Shown here one piece after another: positions 5,422 through 12,167 of a DNA stretch of 13,485 nt; within the stretch, counting starts at the first letter, position 1; every line of letters starts with the position of its first letter. Source of the DNA: Deltaproteobacteria bacterium (lineage in GTDB: Bacteria; Desulfobacterota; Binatia; UBA9968). Location of the stretch: positions 1-13,485 of the forward strand of contig JAHKKJ010000035.1 of assembly GCA_020027655.1 (NCBI GenBank), read 5' to 3'. A program made the translations under genes and the position numbers. The notes beneath the pieces are model-generated. The model was not told the DNA's origin. It saw only the letters and a program-made list of their open reading frames with translations, and ran no database searches.

Positions 5422-7092
5422 ATGTCTTACCTCGTTCTGGCGCGTAAGTGGCGCCCGCAAAGTTTTGACGACATTGCGGGTCAGGAGCATATCACCCGCA
5501 CCCTGAGCAATGCGATTCGGTCTAATCGCATTGCTCACGCTTATCTTTTTACGGGTGTTCGGGGCGTAGGAAAGACGACCGCAGCGCGCATCTTAGCCAA
5601 AGCCCTCAACTGCGAAAAGGGGCCGACGCCCAATCCCTGTAACCAATGCAGTCATTGCGCAGAGATCACCAGCGGCAACTGCATCGATGTGCTTGAAATC
5701 GACGGCGCCTCGAATCGCGGCATCGATGAGATTCGCCAGATCATCGAGAACGTGCGTTATCAGCCGGCCCAGTGCCGTTTCAAGATTTATGTTATCGACG
5801 AAGTACACCAAGTTACCAGAGACGCATTCAACGCGCTTTTGAAAACTCTGGAAGAGCCACCTCCCTCGGTGAAGTTTATCCTGGCGACCACCGAACCCCA
5901 TCGCCTGCCGGAGACGATTCTCTCTCGTTGTCAGCGCTATGACTTCCGCCGCATCATCTTGCGTGAAATCGTCCGCCGTCTTGACGAAATTTCTCAGCAA
6001 GAGGGGCTGAAAATTACCAAAGGTGCCCTTGTGCTGCTTGCCCGCGAGGCGGACGGCAGCATGCGGGATGCACAGTCTCTCCTAGAGCAAATTTTGGCTT
6101 GCGTGGAACCCGGGAGTAAGAGCCATGATGAGACGGCTGTTGACGAGCGATTGCTTGAGGAGATTCTCGGGCTCGCGGAGCGGCAGGTCTTATATGAGCT
6201 CTCCAATGCGGTGATCCAAGGGAATGCACAGCGATGTATCGAGCTGGTCGCAAAGGTCGTGGTCGAGGGACGCGATCTCGGCCGATTGTCGCGCGATTTG
6301 GTGGAACACTTCCGCAATCTCCTGGTCGTCCGACTAGCGAAGGCGAATGCCAAGGAAGCTGAAGCCTTTGGCAAAGGACAATTGCTCGATCTCCCGGACC
6401 AGGAGATCGAAGATTTGCGCACCCAGGTGGCCGATCTTTCGACTGAGACGTTGTTAGACTACTTTGATTTCATGGCGGCCGGTGATGAGGAAGTGAACCG
6501 CTCTTCCAATCCTCGATTCCCTCTCGAAACGGTTTTGGTCAGGCTCGCGACTCTGCCAAAGACATTGCCCATAACTCAGCTCTTGGAGCGGTTGGAGAAA
6601 TTGGAAAAAAAGCTGCCAGGCGCGGGGCCGGCGGCTTCGGCGTCAGTGCCCGCCGCGGTGACTCAGACGCCTCAGGCAGCCACTTCAGCTCCGCCAGCGG
6701 CGCTCTCTGCCGCTGGGGATAAAGACACCCTATGGCAAAACTTTGTTTCCTTTATCGGCAGGGAAAAAAAATTTCTTGCTTCACATTTGGAGGCAGCCAC
6801 GGCGCACGAACTTTCGCCAGGACAACTCAAAATCGGTGTCGCCGAGCGGCACCATCTCAGCTATCTTCAGGATCCCGATAATTTGTCGGTGCTGAAGAAT
6901 TTGGCGAACCGTTTTTTTGGTGATGACGTGGCAGTCCATATCACGGCTGCCGATCCTGAAAGCTTGGGTCGGAGAAGCGAGACCACTGGGACCGGAACCA
7001 CGAGCCCGGGAGACGAAGGCAGTACGATAGTAAAGGAAGCGCTACGGATTTTTGGCGGATCGATCAAAACGGTTCGGAGGGAAAACGGTTAG
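5422..7092 (+). CDS. dnaX: DNA polymerase III subunit gamma/tau
   Basis: The clamp-loader ATPase that opens the sliding clamp and, as tau, ties polymerase cores to the helicase. It has 556 residues. Visible are Walker A GVRGVGKTT (45-53), the zinc-binding cysteines C64, C73, C76 and C79, Walker B VIDEVH (124-129), sensor 1 ATTEPH (155-160), the SRC motif (168-170, arginine finger R169) and sensor 2 GSMRDA (212-217). Domain III follows to about residue 380, then a Pro/Ala-rich linker and a C-terminal domain with DTLWQNFVSFIGREKKFLASHL. The start is ATG 5422 (MSYLVLARKWRP), the canonical N-terminus, with AAGGGA just upstream; a TTG 21 bases earlier in frame adds residues not seen in the family. 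Codons 396-397 carry a slippery heptamer (see 6594-6722). The stop is 55 bases before ybaB in the usual dnaX-ybaB-recR order. Confidence 0.97.
   Translation: MSYLVLARKWRPQSFDDIAGQEHITRTLSNAIRSNRIAHAYLFTGVRGVGKTTAARILAKALNCEKGPTPNPCNQCSHCAEITSGNCIDVLEIDGASNRGIDEIRQIIENVRYQPAQCRFKIYVIDEVHQVTRDAFNALLKTLEEPPPSVKFILATTEPHRLPETILSRCQRYDFRRIILREIVRRLDEISQQEGLKITKGALVLLAREADGSMRDAQSLLEQILACVEPGSKSHDETAVDERLLEEILGLAERQVLYELSNAVIQGNAQRCIELVAKVVVEGRDLGRLSRDLVEHFRNLLVVRLAKANAKEAEAFGKGQLLDLPDQEIEDLRTQVADLSTETLLDYFDFMAAGDEEVNRSSNPRFPLETVLVRLATLPKTLPITQLLERLEKLEKKLPGAGPAASASVPAAVTQTPQAATSAPPAALSAAGDKDTLWQNFVSFIGREKKFLASHLEAATAHELSPGQLKIGVAERHHLSYLQDPDNLSVLKNLANRFFGDDVAVHITAADPESLGRRSETTGTGTTSPGDEGSTIVKEALRIFGGSIKTVRRENG
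6594..6722 (+). promoter_or_regulatory. Candidate programmed -1 frameshift site in dnaX
   Basis: The heptamer A AAA AAG occupies 6606-6612 in the phase needed for -1 slippage (zero-frame codons AAA 6607-6609 and AAG 6610-6612). A GGAG at 6594-6597 lies eight bases upstream, comparable to the stimulatory Shine-Dalgarno element of E. coli dnaX. The GC-rich stretch that follows can form short stems, for example 6620-6628 with 6647-6655 (two central mismatches). After slippage the frame stays open for 36 codons and stops at TAA 6720-6722. The product would be 397 + 36 = 433 residues, close to the 431 of E. coli gamma, and ends just after domain III. Frameshifting itself is inferred. Confidence 0.65.
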
Positions 7093-7147
7093 CGGGTCCG
7101 TGAAGAGGGTTGTCGAAGGGAGCGGCGGAAATAGCAAGGAGGATTTA

Positions 7148-7474
7148 ATGGCAAAAGGAATCGGCGGTATGGGCAATTTGCTGAAGCAGGCCCAGGAAAT
7201 GCAGTCGCGGATTTCTAAGATACAGGAAGAACTGGGACAAAAGACGGTTGAAGGATCATCCGGCGGAGGCATGGTTCAGGTCACAGTTAACGGACAGTTC
7301 AATCTTTGCGGCGTGAAGATCGACCCGACGGTGATCAACTCCACGGAGAAGGAAATGTTGGAAGACTTGGTCCTTGCCGCCGTCAACGACGGCATGCGCA
7401 AGGCGCGGGATATGGTTGCCGCCGAGATGAGCAAGGTGACGGGAGGGTTCAAGATCCCAGGTTTGATGCCCTGA
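7148..7474 (+). CDS. ybaB: YbaB/EbfC family nucleoid-associated protein
   Basis: A 108-residue dimeric DNA-binding protein of the YbaB/EbfC family, thought to coat the nucleoid and usually encoded between dnaX and recR, as here. The N-terminal helix MGNLLKQAQEMQSRISKIQEEL is followed by the strands TVEGSSGGGMVQVTVNGQF and VKIDPTVI, and the C-terminal helices end in KVTGGFKIPGLMP, all typical. The start ATG 7148 has AAGGAGG (7136-7142) five bases upstream. An in-frame upstream GTG at 7052 inside dnaX would add a 32-residue extension with no family counterpart. It lies 55 bases after dnaX and 91 before recR. Confidence 0.95.
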   Translation: MAKGIGGMGNLLKQAQEMQSRISKIQEELGQKTVEGSSGGGMVQVTVNGQFNLCGVKIDPTVINSTEKEMLEDLVLAAVNDGMRKARDMVAAEMSKVTGGFKIPGLMP

Positions 7475-7544
7475 ACATTGAAATCTTAAATCCCACATCG
7501 TTGAACATGCGGACCTGCATTATGAAATCTGCAATCTGCAATTC
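7473..7544. repeat. Second period-7 repeat region, between ybaB and recR
   Basis: The ybaB-recR spacer contains two short heptamer runs: GAACATT, GAAATCT, TAAATCC, CACATCG (7473-7500), and GAAATCT, GCAATCT, GCAATTC (7524-7544), with a less regular stretch between them and a two-base phase shift. It shares the 12-mer ATCTGCAATCTG (7527-7538) with the first array, where it occurs as the reverse complement at 5361-5372. Fewer and less perfect units than the first array make this call weaker. The run overlaps the last bases of the ybaB stop codon. Confidence 0.5.
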
Positions 7545-7565
7545 CCAGCGCAACGAGAATGCTCC

Positions 7566-8186
7566 ATGACGACTTATCCGACGCCCCTTGCGCGCTTGAT
7601 TCAAGAGCTTTCCAAACTACCCGGCATTGGCGAGAAGACGGCGGCTCGTCTTGCCTTTCATATGTTGAAGGGGACGAGGGAAGACGTGATCAATCTCGCG
7701 GATAGCATTGCCAAGCTGCGACAGGAGATCGGGCTGTGCCGTCAATGCTTCGGCTTTAGCGAGGTGAATCCGCAGAGCGACGGCGAGACGTTGTGCACGG
7801 TGTGCCGTAACCCGGAGCGAGCAAAAGATACAATCTGCGTAGTAGAGGAGCCGGCGGATTTGATCGCAGTAGAAAAATCTCAGGAGTTCAAAGGCCTCTA
7901 TCATGTGCTGCAAGGGACCATTTCTCCCCTCGATGGGATAGGTCCGGACGCTCTTCGCATCAGAGAATTACTGGATCGGATTCGGGGCGGCAGCGTCCGG
8001 GAAGTTATCGTGGCGACCAATCCGACCATGGATGGGGAGGCGACCGCTTTGTATCTATCCAAGGTCATCAAACCCCTGGGTGTTGCCGTTACCCGCATCG
8101 CCCGCGGATTGCCCATGGGCGGGGATCTCGAATATATCGATGCCGTTACCTTAGGGAAAGCATTGGAGGGTCGGCGAGAGATCTAA
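7566..8186 (+). CDS. recR: Recombination mediator protein RecR
   Basis: RecR, 206 residues, works with RecO (and RecF) to load RecA on SSB-coated gapped DNA. A helix-hairpin-helix LPGIGEKTAARLAFHM occupies 18-33. The zinc finger has C58, C61, C77 and C80 (CRQC and CTVC). The Toprim domain begins at ICVVEEPADLIAVE (90-103) and includes EVIVATNPTMDGEATALY. The C-terminal Walker B-like motif is RGLPMGGDLEYIDAVTLGKAL (180-200). Length and motif order match the family exactly. The ribosome site before ATG 7566 is weak (GAGA). RecR is the third gene of the conserved dnaX-ybaB-recR block; the BamE-like gene follows eight bases after its stop. Confidence 0.97.
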   Translation: MTTYPTPLARLIQELSKLPGIGEKTAARLAFHMLKGTREDVINLADSIAKLRQEIGLCRQCFGFSEVNPQSDGETLCTVCRNPERAKDTICVVEEPADLIAVEKSQEFKGLYHVLQGTISPLDGIGPDALRIRELLDRIRGGSVREVIVATNPTMDGEATALYLSKVIKPLGVAVTRIARGLPMGGDLEYIDAVTLGKALEGRREI

Positions 8187-8197
8187 CAGGAACGATG

Positions 8198-8491
8198 ATG
8201 TGGAGAAAATCGGCCTGTGTGGTTTTTTGTTTTCTGCTTTCCGGCCGTATTTACATGGGCCGAGATTTCGGTACAGCTCCGGTCAAAAGCATTGAGAGCA
8301 ACGTGACGATGCAGAAGGAGATCTTTGGGTATTTTGGGGAATCCGTTCGGCGAGGTCTGGAAAACGGTTATGAAACCTGGACTTATTCTTACCAATTCTA
8401 TGAGCTTGGCCAGTTACGTGACTTCAAAGATCTTTACGTCGTTTTCAACAAAGACAATAGGGTTCGCACCTACTCGTTTTCCGGAAGATAG
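8198..8491 (+). CDS. BamE/SmpA-like small protein with a lost lipobox cysteine
   Basis: About 97 residues. The C-terminal part resembles the SmpA/OmlA (BamE) domain of outer-membrane assembly lipoproteins: TMQKEIFGYFGESVRRG, GYETWTYSYQFYE, and the last strand LYVVFNKDNRVRTYSF. The N-terminus is a typical lipoprotein signal (charged MWRK, hydrophobic core ACVVFCFLLSG), but the position that should be the lipidated cysteine is arginine (codon CGT at 8246-8248); TGT is one transition away. As read, it would not be lipidated. I prefer ATG 8198 over ATG 8195 because AGGAA (8188-8192) is then five bases away. It is eleven bases after recR and is convergent with phoR, leaving 12 bases. The BamE likeness is a pattern judgement, not a search result. 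Confidence 0.65.
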   Translation: MWRKSACVVFCFLLSGRIYMGRDFGTAPVKSIESNVTMQKEIFGYFGESVRRGLENGYETWTYSYQFYELGQLRDFKDLYVVFNKDNRVRTYSFSGR

Positions 8492-8503
8492 CCAATCGAG
8501 GGG

Positions 8504-10768
8504 TCAGTTCAAAATTCGCGGCTGCTCACTCGCGGACGAGTCAGCCGCAGGGTTGCTAACGGTGGCAAATAGCTTTTCGGCTCGTTCTTGGATCTGGTCT
8601 CGAACCGCTCTAAAACTTCGCAAAATTTCGTCCTGAGATCCCTGTACGAGAGCCGGATCGCGCAGGGGCCAATGGATATGTTCCGCTTTTTGAGGTAGGG
8701 TCGGACAATTCTCTGCTGCCTCGCCGCAGAGGGTAACGATCCGCTGGATCTGGTTCAACGGAATGGATTCTACACCCTTTGAGTGCTGGCCGGAGATGTC
8801 GATGCCCACTTCTTTCATTACTTGAATGGCCATAGGGTGAATCTCTTTCGGTGCCGTGCCCGCGCTGTAAACACGATGACCGTCGCGAACTAGCTGCCGC
8901 GCAAACCCTTCCGCCATCTGGCTGCGGCAGGAGTTCCCAGTGCAAAGGAACAACGTTGCGTCTGGAGTTTTTTGTGCGGCGACACCAGGTAAAAGCACGC
9001 GCGCGGTCGTGCCCTTGTTGATAATGCTTTCGATCTTCAGTTCGCCGCCATGAGCCAGTACGATATGTTTTACGATAGCGAGGCCTAGCCCAGTGCCGCC
9101 CAATTCTCGGGAGCGGGCTTTATCGACACGGTAAAAGCGCTCGGTGAGCCGCGGCAAATCCTTTTCTGCAATTCCTGCACCGGTATCTGCCACTGCAATT
9201 TCGACCCACGCATCCGCTTGAGCGCTGAAGTGGGCGTGTGTAGCTGTGATCGTGACCGATCCCCCTGAAGGCGTATATTTGACCGCGTTATCGACCAAGT
9301 TAATGAACAACTGTTGCAATCGATCGTAATCGCCAAGAATAAACGGCAGTCCTGAGGAAAATGAATACGAGAGGCTTACTTTCCTCTTCGCTGCCCGGTC
9401 CCAGAAAACCTCGAGTACCCGCTGAACCAATTGCCCTGCTTCCACGGGCTTAAAGGTCATTTTCCGCGTGCCGGATTCCAGATCCGATAAGACGAGAAGA
9501 TCTTCTGTCAACCGGCTTAACCGTTCCGAATGGCGATCGATGATGGTTAAAAACTGGTTGGCGTCGGCGGGGTCGGATGGCGGATGTTGCAGCAGAGTTT
9601 CGACGTAGCCGCGAATCGCGGTGAGCGGAGTACGCAGCTCGTGTGAAACATTGGCGACGAAATCGGAGCGCACGGTCTCCAGCCTTTGGATTTCGGTGAT
9701 ATCATGAAACACTAGGATAGACCCGCTCGGCCGCTCCGTCCCGTTTCTCAAGCTTACGGCGTTGACTCTAAACCATCTTCCGTCTTCCACGGATACCCTT
9801 TTGGAGTACGTATTTTTCGCGAAGTCGAACTCCGACATCTCTTTGAGGATCGTGCGCATTGCGGGGCTGCGCGATATTTCGACAAACGAACCGTCCCGAA
9901 TCTGTTCTTCAGAAACACCGAACATTGTCTTTGCCTGCTCGTTGATGAGTAAGACCTTGCCTTTGGGATCGATCACCACCAGGCCTTCAACCATGCATCT
10001 GAGAATCGAGTCGAGTTTTTCTTTCTCTGATCTCAGCGCGTTGATATTGTCGCGGATCTTGAGGCTCATGTCGCGAAGGTTTTGTTCGAGCACATTCAAT
10101 TCGTCGTCCCCGCTCCGCGGCAGGATAGGCTGCGCGAATTGACCCTCGGCGACCGCCTTCGAGAACTCAGCCAGCCGATTGACTCGATTGCTGAGACGGC
10201 GGGAGAAAAAGTAAGCCACCCCTAGTCCGAAAAGAGAAAAGAGCAGAAGTCCAACCAACAAAGTGCGGCCCAACGATCGCGTGACGTCCTGCACTTCGCT
10301 GAACGATACGGCAACGCGCAGGACCCGTTGCCGAGGGCCGTCGTTTTGACGGTAGGCGCGGTAGAGAAGGTCGTGTTTGACCGACGTGCTGTAACGCACC
10401 GCAGAGCCGGCGCCGCGTGACATCGCCTCGATCACCTCGGGGCGCGAGCCATGATTTTCCATCTGGTCGGAGGGCTCGTCTGAATCTCCGATCACCGCGC
10501 CGTTCTGGGCAATAACCGTTATGCGCAGCCCAAGTTCGTCCGCGAGGGTGCGACAAATCGAGTCCAGCGAGCCGGGCTTATCAGACCAGGGCAACTGGCG
10601 TGCCAGCACCCGGGTCTTTTGTTCCATCACTTTGCCGAGCGAGGAAGCGTAGAAATCATGCAACAGATTTCTCGAATAGAGGAAAAAACCCAACGATAAA
10701 AGAATGATGATCGCGAGATAGGAAAGAAAGAATGTGTAGATGAGCCGGTTATTCCAGGGCCTTTTCAT
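8504..10768 (-). CDS. phoR: PhoR-type histidine kinase fused to a thioredoxin-type arsenate reductase (ArsC) domain
   Basis: One continuous 754-residue ORF joins two proteins. The first 590 residues are a phosphate-regulon sensor kinase: membrane segments near 9-31 and 168-189, an extracytoplasmic region between, HAMP (190-210), PAS (about 252-360), the HisKA H-box FVANVSHELRTPL with H376, the N-box NLVDNAVKYTP (N494), the G1 box DTGAG (D528) and GGTGLGLAI (557-565). HELRT retains the threonine used for response-regulator dephosphorylation. After a nine-residue linker comes a full ArsC/low-molecular-weight phosphatase domain (about 604-735): P-loop CTGNSCRSQMAEG (C609, C614, R615), SAGT, LCGEAAENCPTLP (C681, C688) and the acid loop DPA (D704). 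The four cysteines have the 10-15-82-89 spacing of pI258 ArsC. The start ATG 10768 overlaps the end of phoB by 20 bases; an upstream ATG at 10822 only reads phoB sequence. It probably reports phosphate to PhoB; the role of the fused domain is inferred. Confidence 0.93.
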   Translation of the reverse strand: MKRPWNNRLIYTFFLSYLAIIILLSLGFFLYSRNLLHDFYASSLGKVMEQKTRVLARQLPWSDKPGSLDSICRTLADELGLRITVIAQNGAVIGDSDEPSDQMENHGSRPEVIEAMSRGAGSAVRYSTSVKHDLLYRAYRQNDGPRQRVLRVAVSFSEVQDVTRSLGRTLLVGLLLFSLFGLGVAYFFSRRLSNRVNRLAEFSKAVAEGQFAQPILPRSGDDELNVLEQNLRDMSLKIRDNINALRSEKEKLDSILRCMVEGLVVIDPKGKVLLINEQAKTMFGVSEEQIRDGSFVEISRSPAMRTILKEMSEFDFAKNTYSKRVSVEDGRWFRVNAVSLRNGTERPSGSILVFHDITEIQRLETVRSDFVANVSHELRTPLTAIRGYVETLLQHPPSDPADANQFLTIIDRHSERLSRLTEDLLVLSDLESGTRKMTFKPVEAGQLVQRVLEVFWDRAAKRKVSLSYSFSSGLPFILGDYDRLQQLFINLVDNAVKYTPSGGSVTITATHAHFSAQADAWVEIAVADTGAGIAEKDLPRLTERFYRVDKARSRELGGTGLGLAIVKHIVLAHGGELKIESIINKGTTARVLLPGVAAQKTPDATLFLCTGNSCRSQMAEGFARQLVRDGHRVYSAGTAPKEIHPMAIQVMKEVGIDISGQHSKGVESIPLNQIQRIVTLCGEAAENCPTLPQKAEHIHWPLRDPALVQGSQDEILRSFRAVRDQIQERAEKLFATVSNPAADSSASEQPRILN

Positions 10769-11462
10769 CGAATTTGTATCCAACCCCTCGAACGGTGAGG
10801 ATCCACTTCGGCTTGCGATCATCCTTCTCCACCGCTTTTCTGAGACGGCGGATGTGAACGTCTACCGTTCTCGGAGTAACGAAGGTCTCTCCTCCCCACA
10901 CGCGATCGAGAAGCTGATCCCGGTTCAGCACGCGACTGGGATTCAGAACCATGAAGCGAAGCAGCTCGAATTCCTTCAAGGTCAGTTTCACCGGTTTGCC
11001 GCGCACAAAAACCTCATAAGTGGAAAAGTCAATTTTTAGAGATCCCTTGTCAAAGGCGGGGGCGGTCTCCGTGGCGGGTTTTGCTTCCGAGCGACGGAGG
11101 ATCGCCCTGACGCGGGCGACCATTTCTCTCGGACTAAAGGGCTTGGCGAGATAGTCGTCCGCTCCCATTTCGAGTCCGACGATCCGGTCTGCTTCACCGG
11201 CCTTGGCCGTCAGCATGAGGATCGGGAGCTTGGCAGTTTCACTGCGCTGCTTCAGGAGCCTGCAAAGTTCCAGGCCGGAAACCCCGGGCAGCATGAGGTC
11301 CAGGATCACGAGGTTCGGCCTTTCCCGTTGTAGAAGCTTTAGGGCTTGCTCCCCATCTTCGGCTTCTAAAACGCTGAACCGCTCTTGGGTTAAGTTGTAT
11401 TGAACAAGCTTCCGAATGTCCGGTTCGTCTTCGACCACCAGGATCTTCTGCGCGGATGCCAT
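10749..11462 (-). CDS. phoB: Phosphate-regulon response regulator PhoB (OmpR family)
   Basis: A 237-residue two-domain regulator. The receiver domain has the acidic pair E11/D12, phosphoacceptor D55 in LVILDLMLPG, T85 and K107 (LAKPFS). The C-terminal winged helix (about 138-233) shows LTLKEFELLRFMVLNPSRVL, the recognition-helix region TPRTVDVHIRRLRKAVE and the final VRGVGYKFD, close to PhoB of other bacteria. Phosphorylated by the adjacent kinase, it should bind Pho boxes upstream of pst genes. ATG at 11462 lies only six bases after the phoU stop and has no recognisable Shine-Dalgarno sequence, so it is probably translated by coupling to phoU. Its end overlaps phoR by 20 bases. Confidence 0.95.
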   Translation of the reverse strand: MASAQKILVVEDEPDIRKLVQYNLTQERFSVLEAEDGEQALKLLQRERPNLVILDLMLPGVSGLELCRLLKQRSETAKLPILMLTAKAGEADRIVGLEMGADDYLAKPFSPREMVARVRAILRRSEAKPATETAPAFDKGSLKIDFSTYEVFVRGKPVKLTLKEFELLRFMVLNPSRVLNRDQLLDRVWGGETFVTPRTVDVHIRRLRKAVEKDDRKPKWILTVRGVGYKFDEKALE

Positions 11463-11468
11463 AGAGAT

Positions 11469-12155
11469 TTAAAGGGAAGTGGGGAGCTCTTTTACATGGC
11501 GAATGCTCTTACCCTTGACCATGAAAATGACCATTTCGGCGATGTTGGTGGCATGATCGGCGATCCGCTCAATATATTTCGAAACTGAGGATATCTTCAT
11601 CGCCCGGTTAATGGTGTGTGGGTCCGCGATCATAAAACTTATGGTTTCGCGAAATACTTGGCTGTTGAGATCATCCACTTCCTGGTCGTCTTTGCAGACC
11701 TTTAGAGCCAAATCTGTGTCTTCCCGCACGAAGGCATCAAGGCTTTCCCGGATCATGCGCTGGGCGATGCCGGCCATCCGGGGAATATCGATGTAGGGCT
11801 TAAGCTGGGGTTCCTGGTTCAGTTCCAAGGCGCGCTCGCAAAAGTTGACGGCCATGTCGCCGATCCGTTCCAGATCCGTCGTGATCTTCAGTCCGGTGGT
11901 GATGAATCGCAGATCGCGACCGGCGGGCTGATGCAAGGCCAGCAGACGGATGCAAAGATCATCGATATCTACATCCAAACGATTGACTTCATGGTCTCTC
12001 TCGACAATGATTTCTGCAAGCTCGGAATCGCGCTCAACCAGTGACTTGACTGCCTTTTGAATCTGATCTTCGACCAGGCCTCCCATATAGAGGATCTCTT
12101 CGCGAAGTTTTTTCAGTTCTTCTTCGTATCTCTTGTCCGTGTGTTCGTTTGCCAT
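11469..12155 (-). CDS. phoU: Phosphate signalling accessory protein PhoU
   Basis: PhoU, 228 residues, is an all-helical peripheral protein with two three-helix PhoU bundles that links Pst transporter status to PhoR and keeps the regulon off when phosphate is plentiful. The sequence shows the two repeats: an N-terminal one with LREEILYMGGLVEDQIQKAV and the metal-binding type helix ERDHEVNRLDVDIDDLC, then LERIGDMAVNFCERAL, and a second one with EVDDLNSQVFRETISFMI and KYIERIADHATNIAEMVIFM. Both E/D-x-x-x-D helices and their IGDMA/IADHA signatures are present. ATG at 12155 has a GGGAG ribosome site. It lies 12 bases after pstB and 6 before phoB. Confidence 0.96.
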   Translation of the reverse strand: MANEHTDKRYEEELKKLREEILYMGGLVEDQIQKAVKSLVERDSELAEIIVERDHEVNRLDVDIDDLCIRLLALHQPAGRDLRFITTGLKITTDLERIGDMAVNFCERALELNQEPQLKPYIDIPRMAGIAQRMIRESLDAFVREDTDLALKVCKDDQEVDDLNSQVFRETISFMIADPHTINRAMKISSVSKYIERIADHATNIAEMVIFMVKGKSIRHVKELPTSL

Positions 12156-12167
12156 TGCCTGACTCCC

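Noticed and set aside
7052..7147. Extended ybaB start inside dnaX
   Set aside because: The ATG at 7148 has a strong AAGGAGG and gives the normal family length.
8930..9000. The phoR-arsC fusion as an artefact of a missed stop codon
   Set aside because: The frame is continuous through the junction and both domains are complete with intact motifs, so an indel joining two genes would have to remove a stop, spacer and start cleanly in frame. It remains checkable with reads.
8504..10768. The C-terminal domain as a plain tyrosine phosphatase (Wzb/Ptp type)
   Set aside because: The redox pair at LCGEAAENCP and CTGNSCRS fit thioredoxin-type ArsC; Wzb-type phosphatases lack this C-x6-C pair. A phosphatase side activity is still possible.
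10769..10822. An 18-residue N-terminal extension of the PhoR fusion starting at ATG 10822
   Set aside because: The extra residues are phoB codons read in another frame, and starting at 10768 puts the first membrane segment near the N-terminus as expected.
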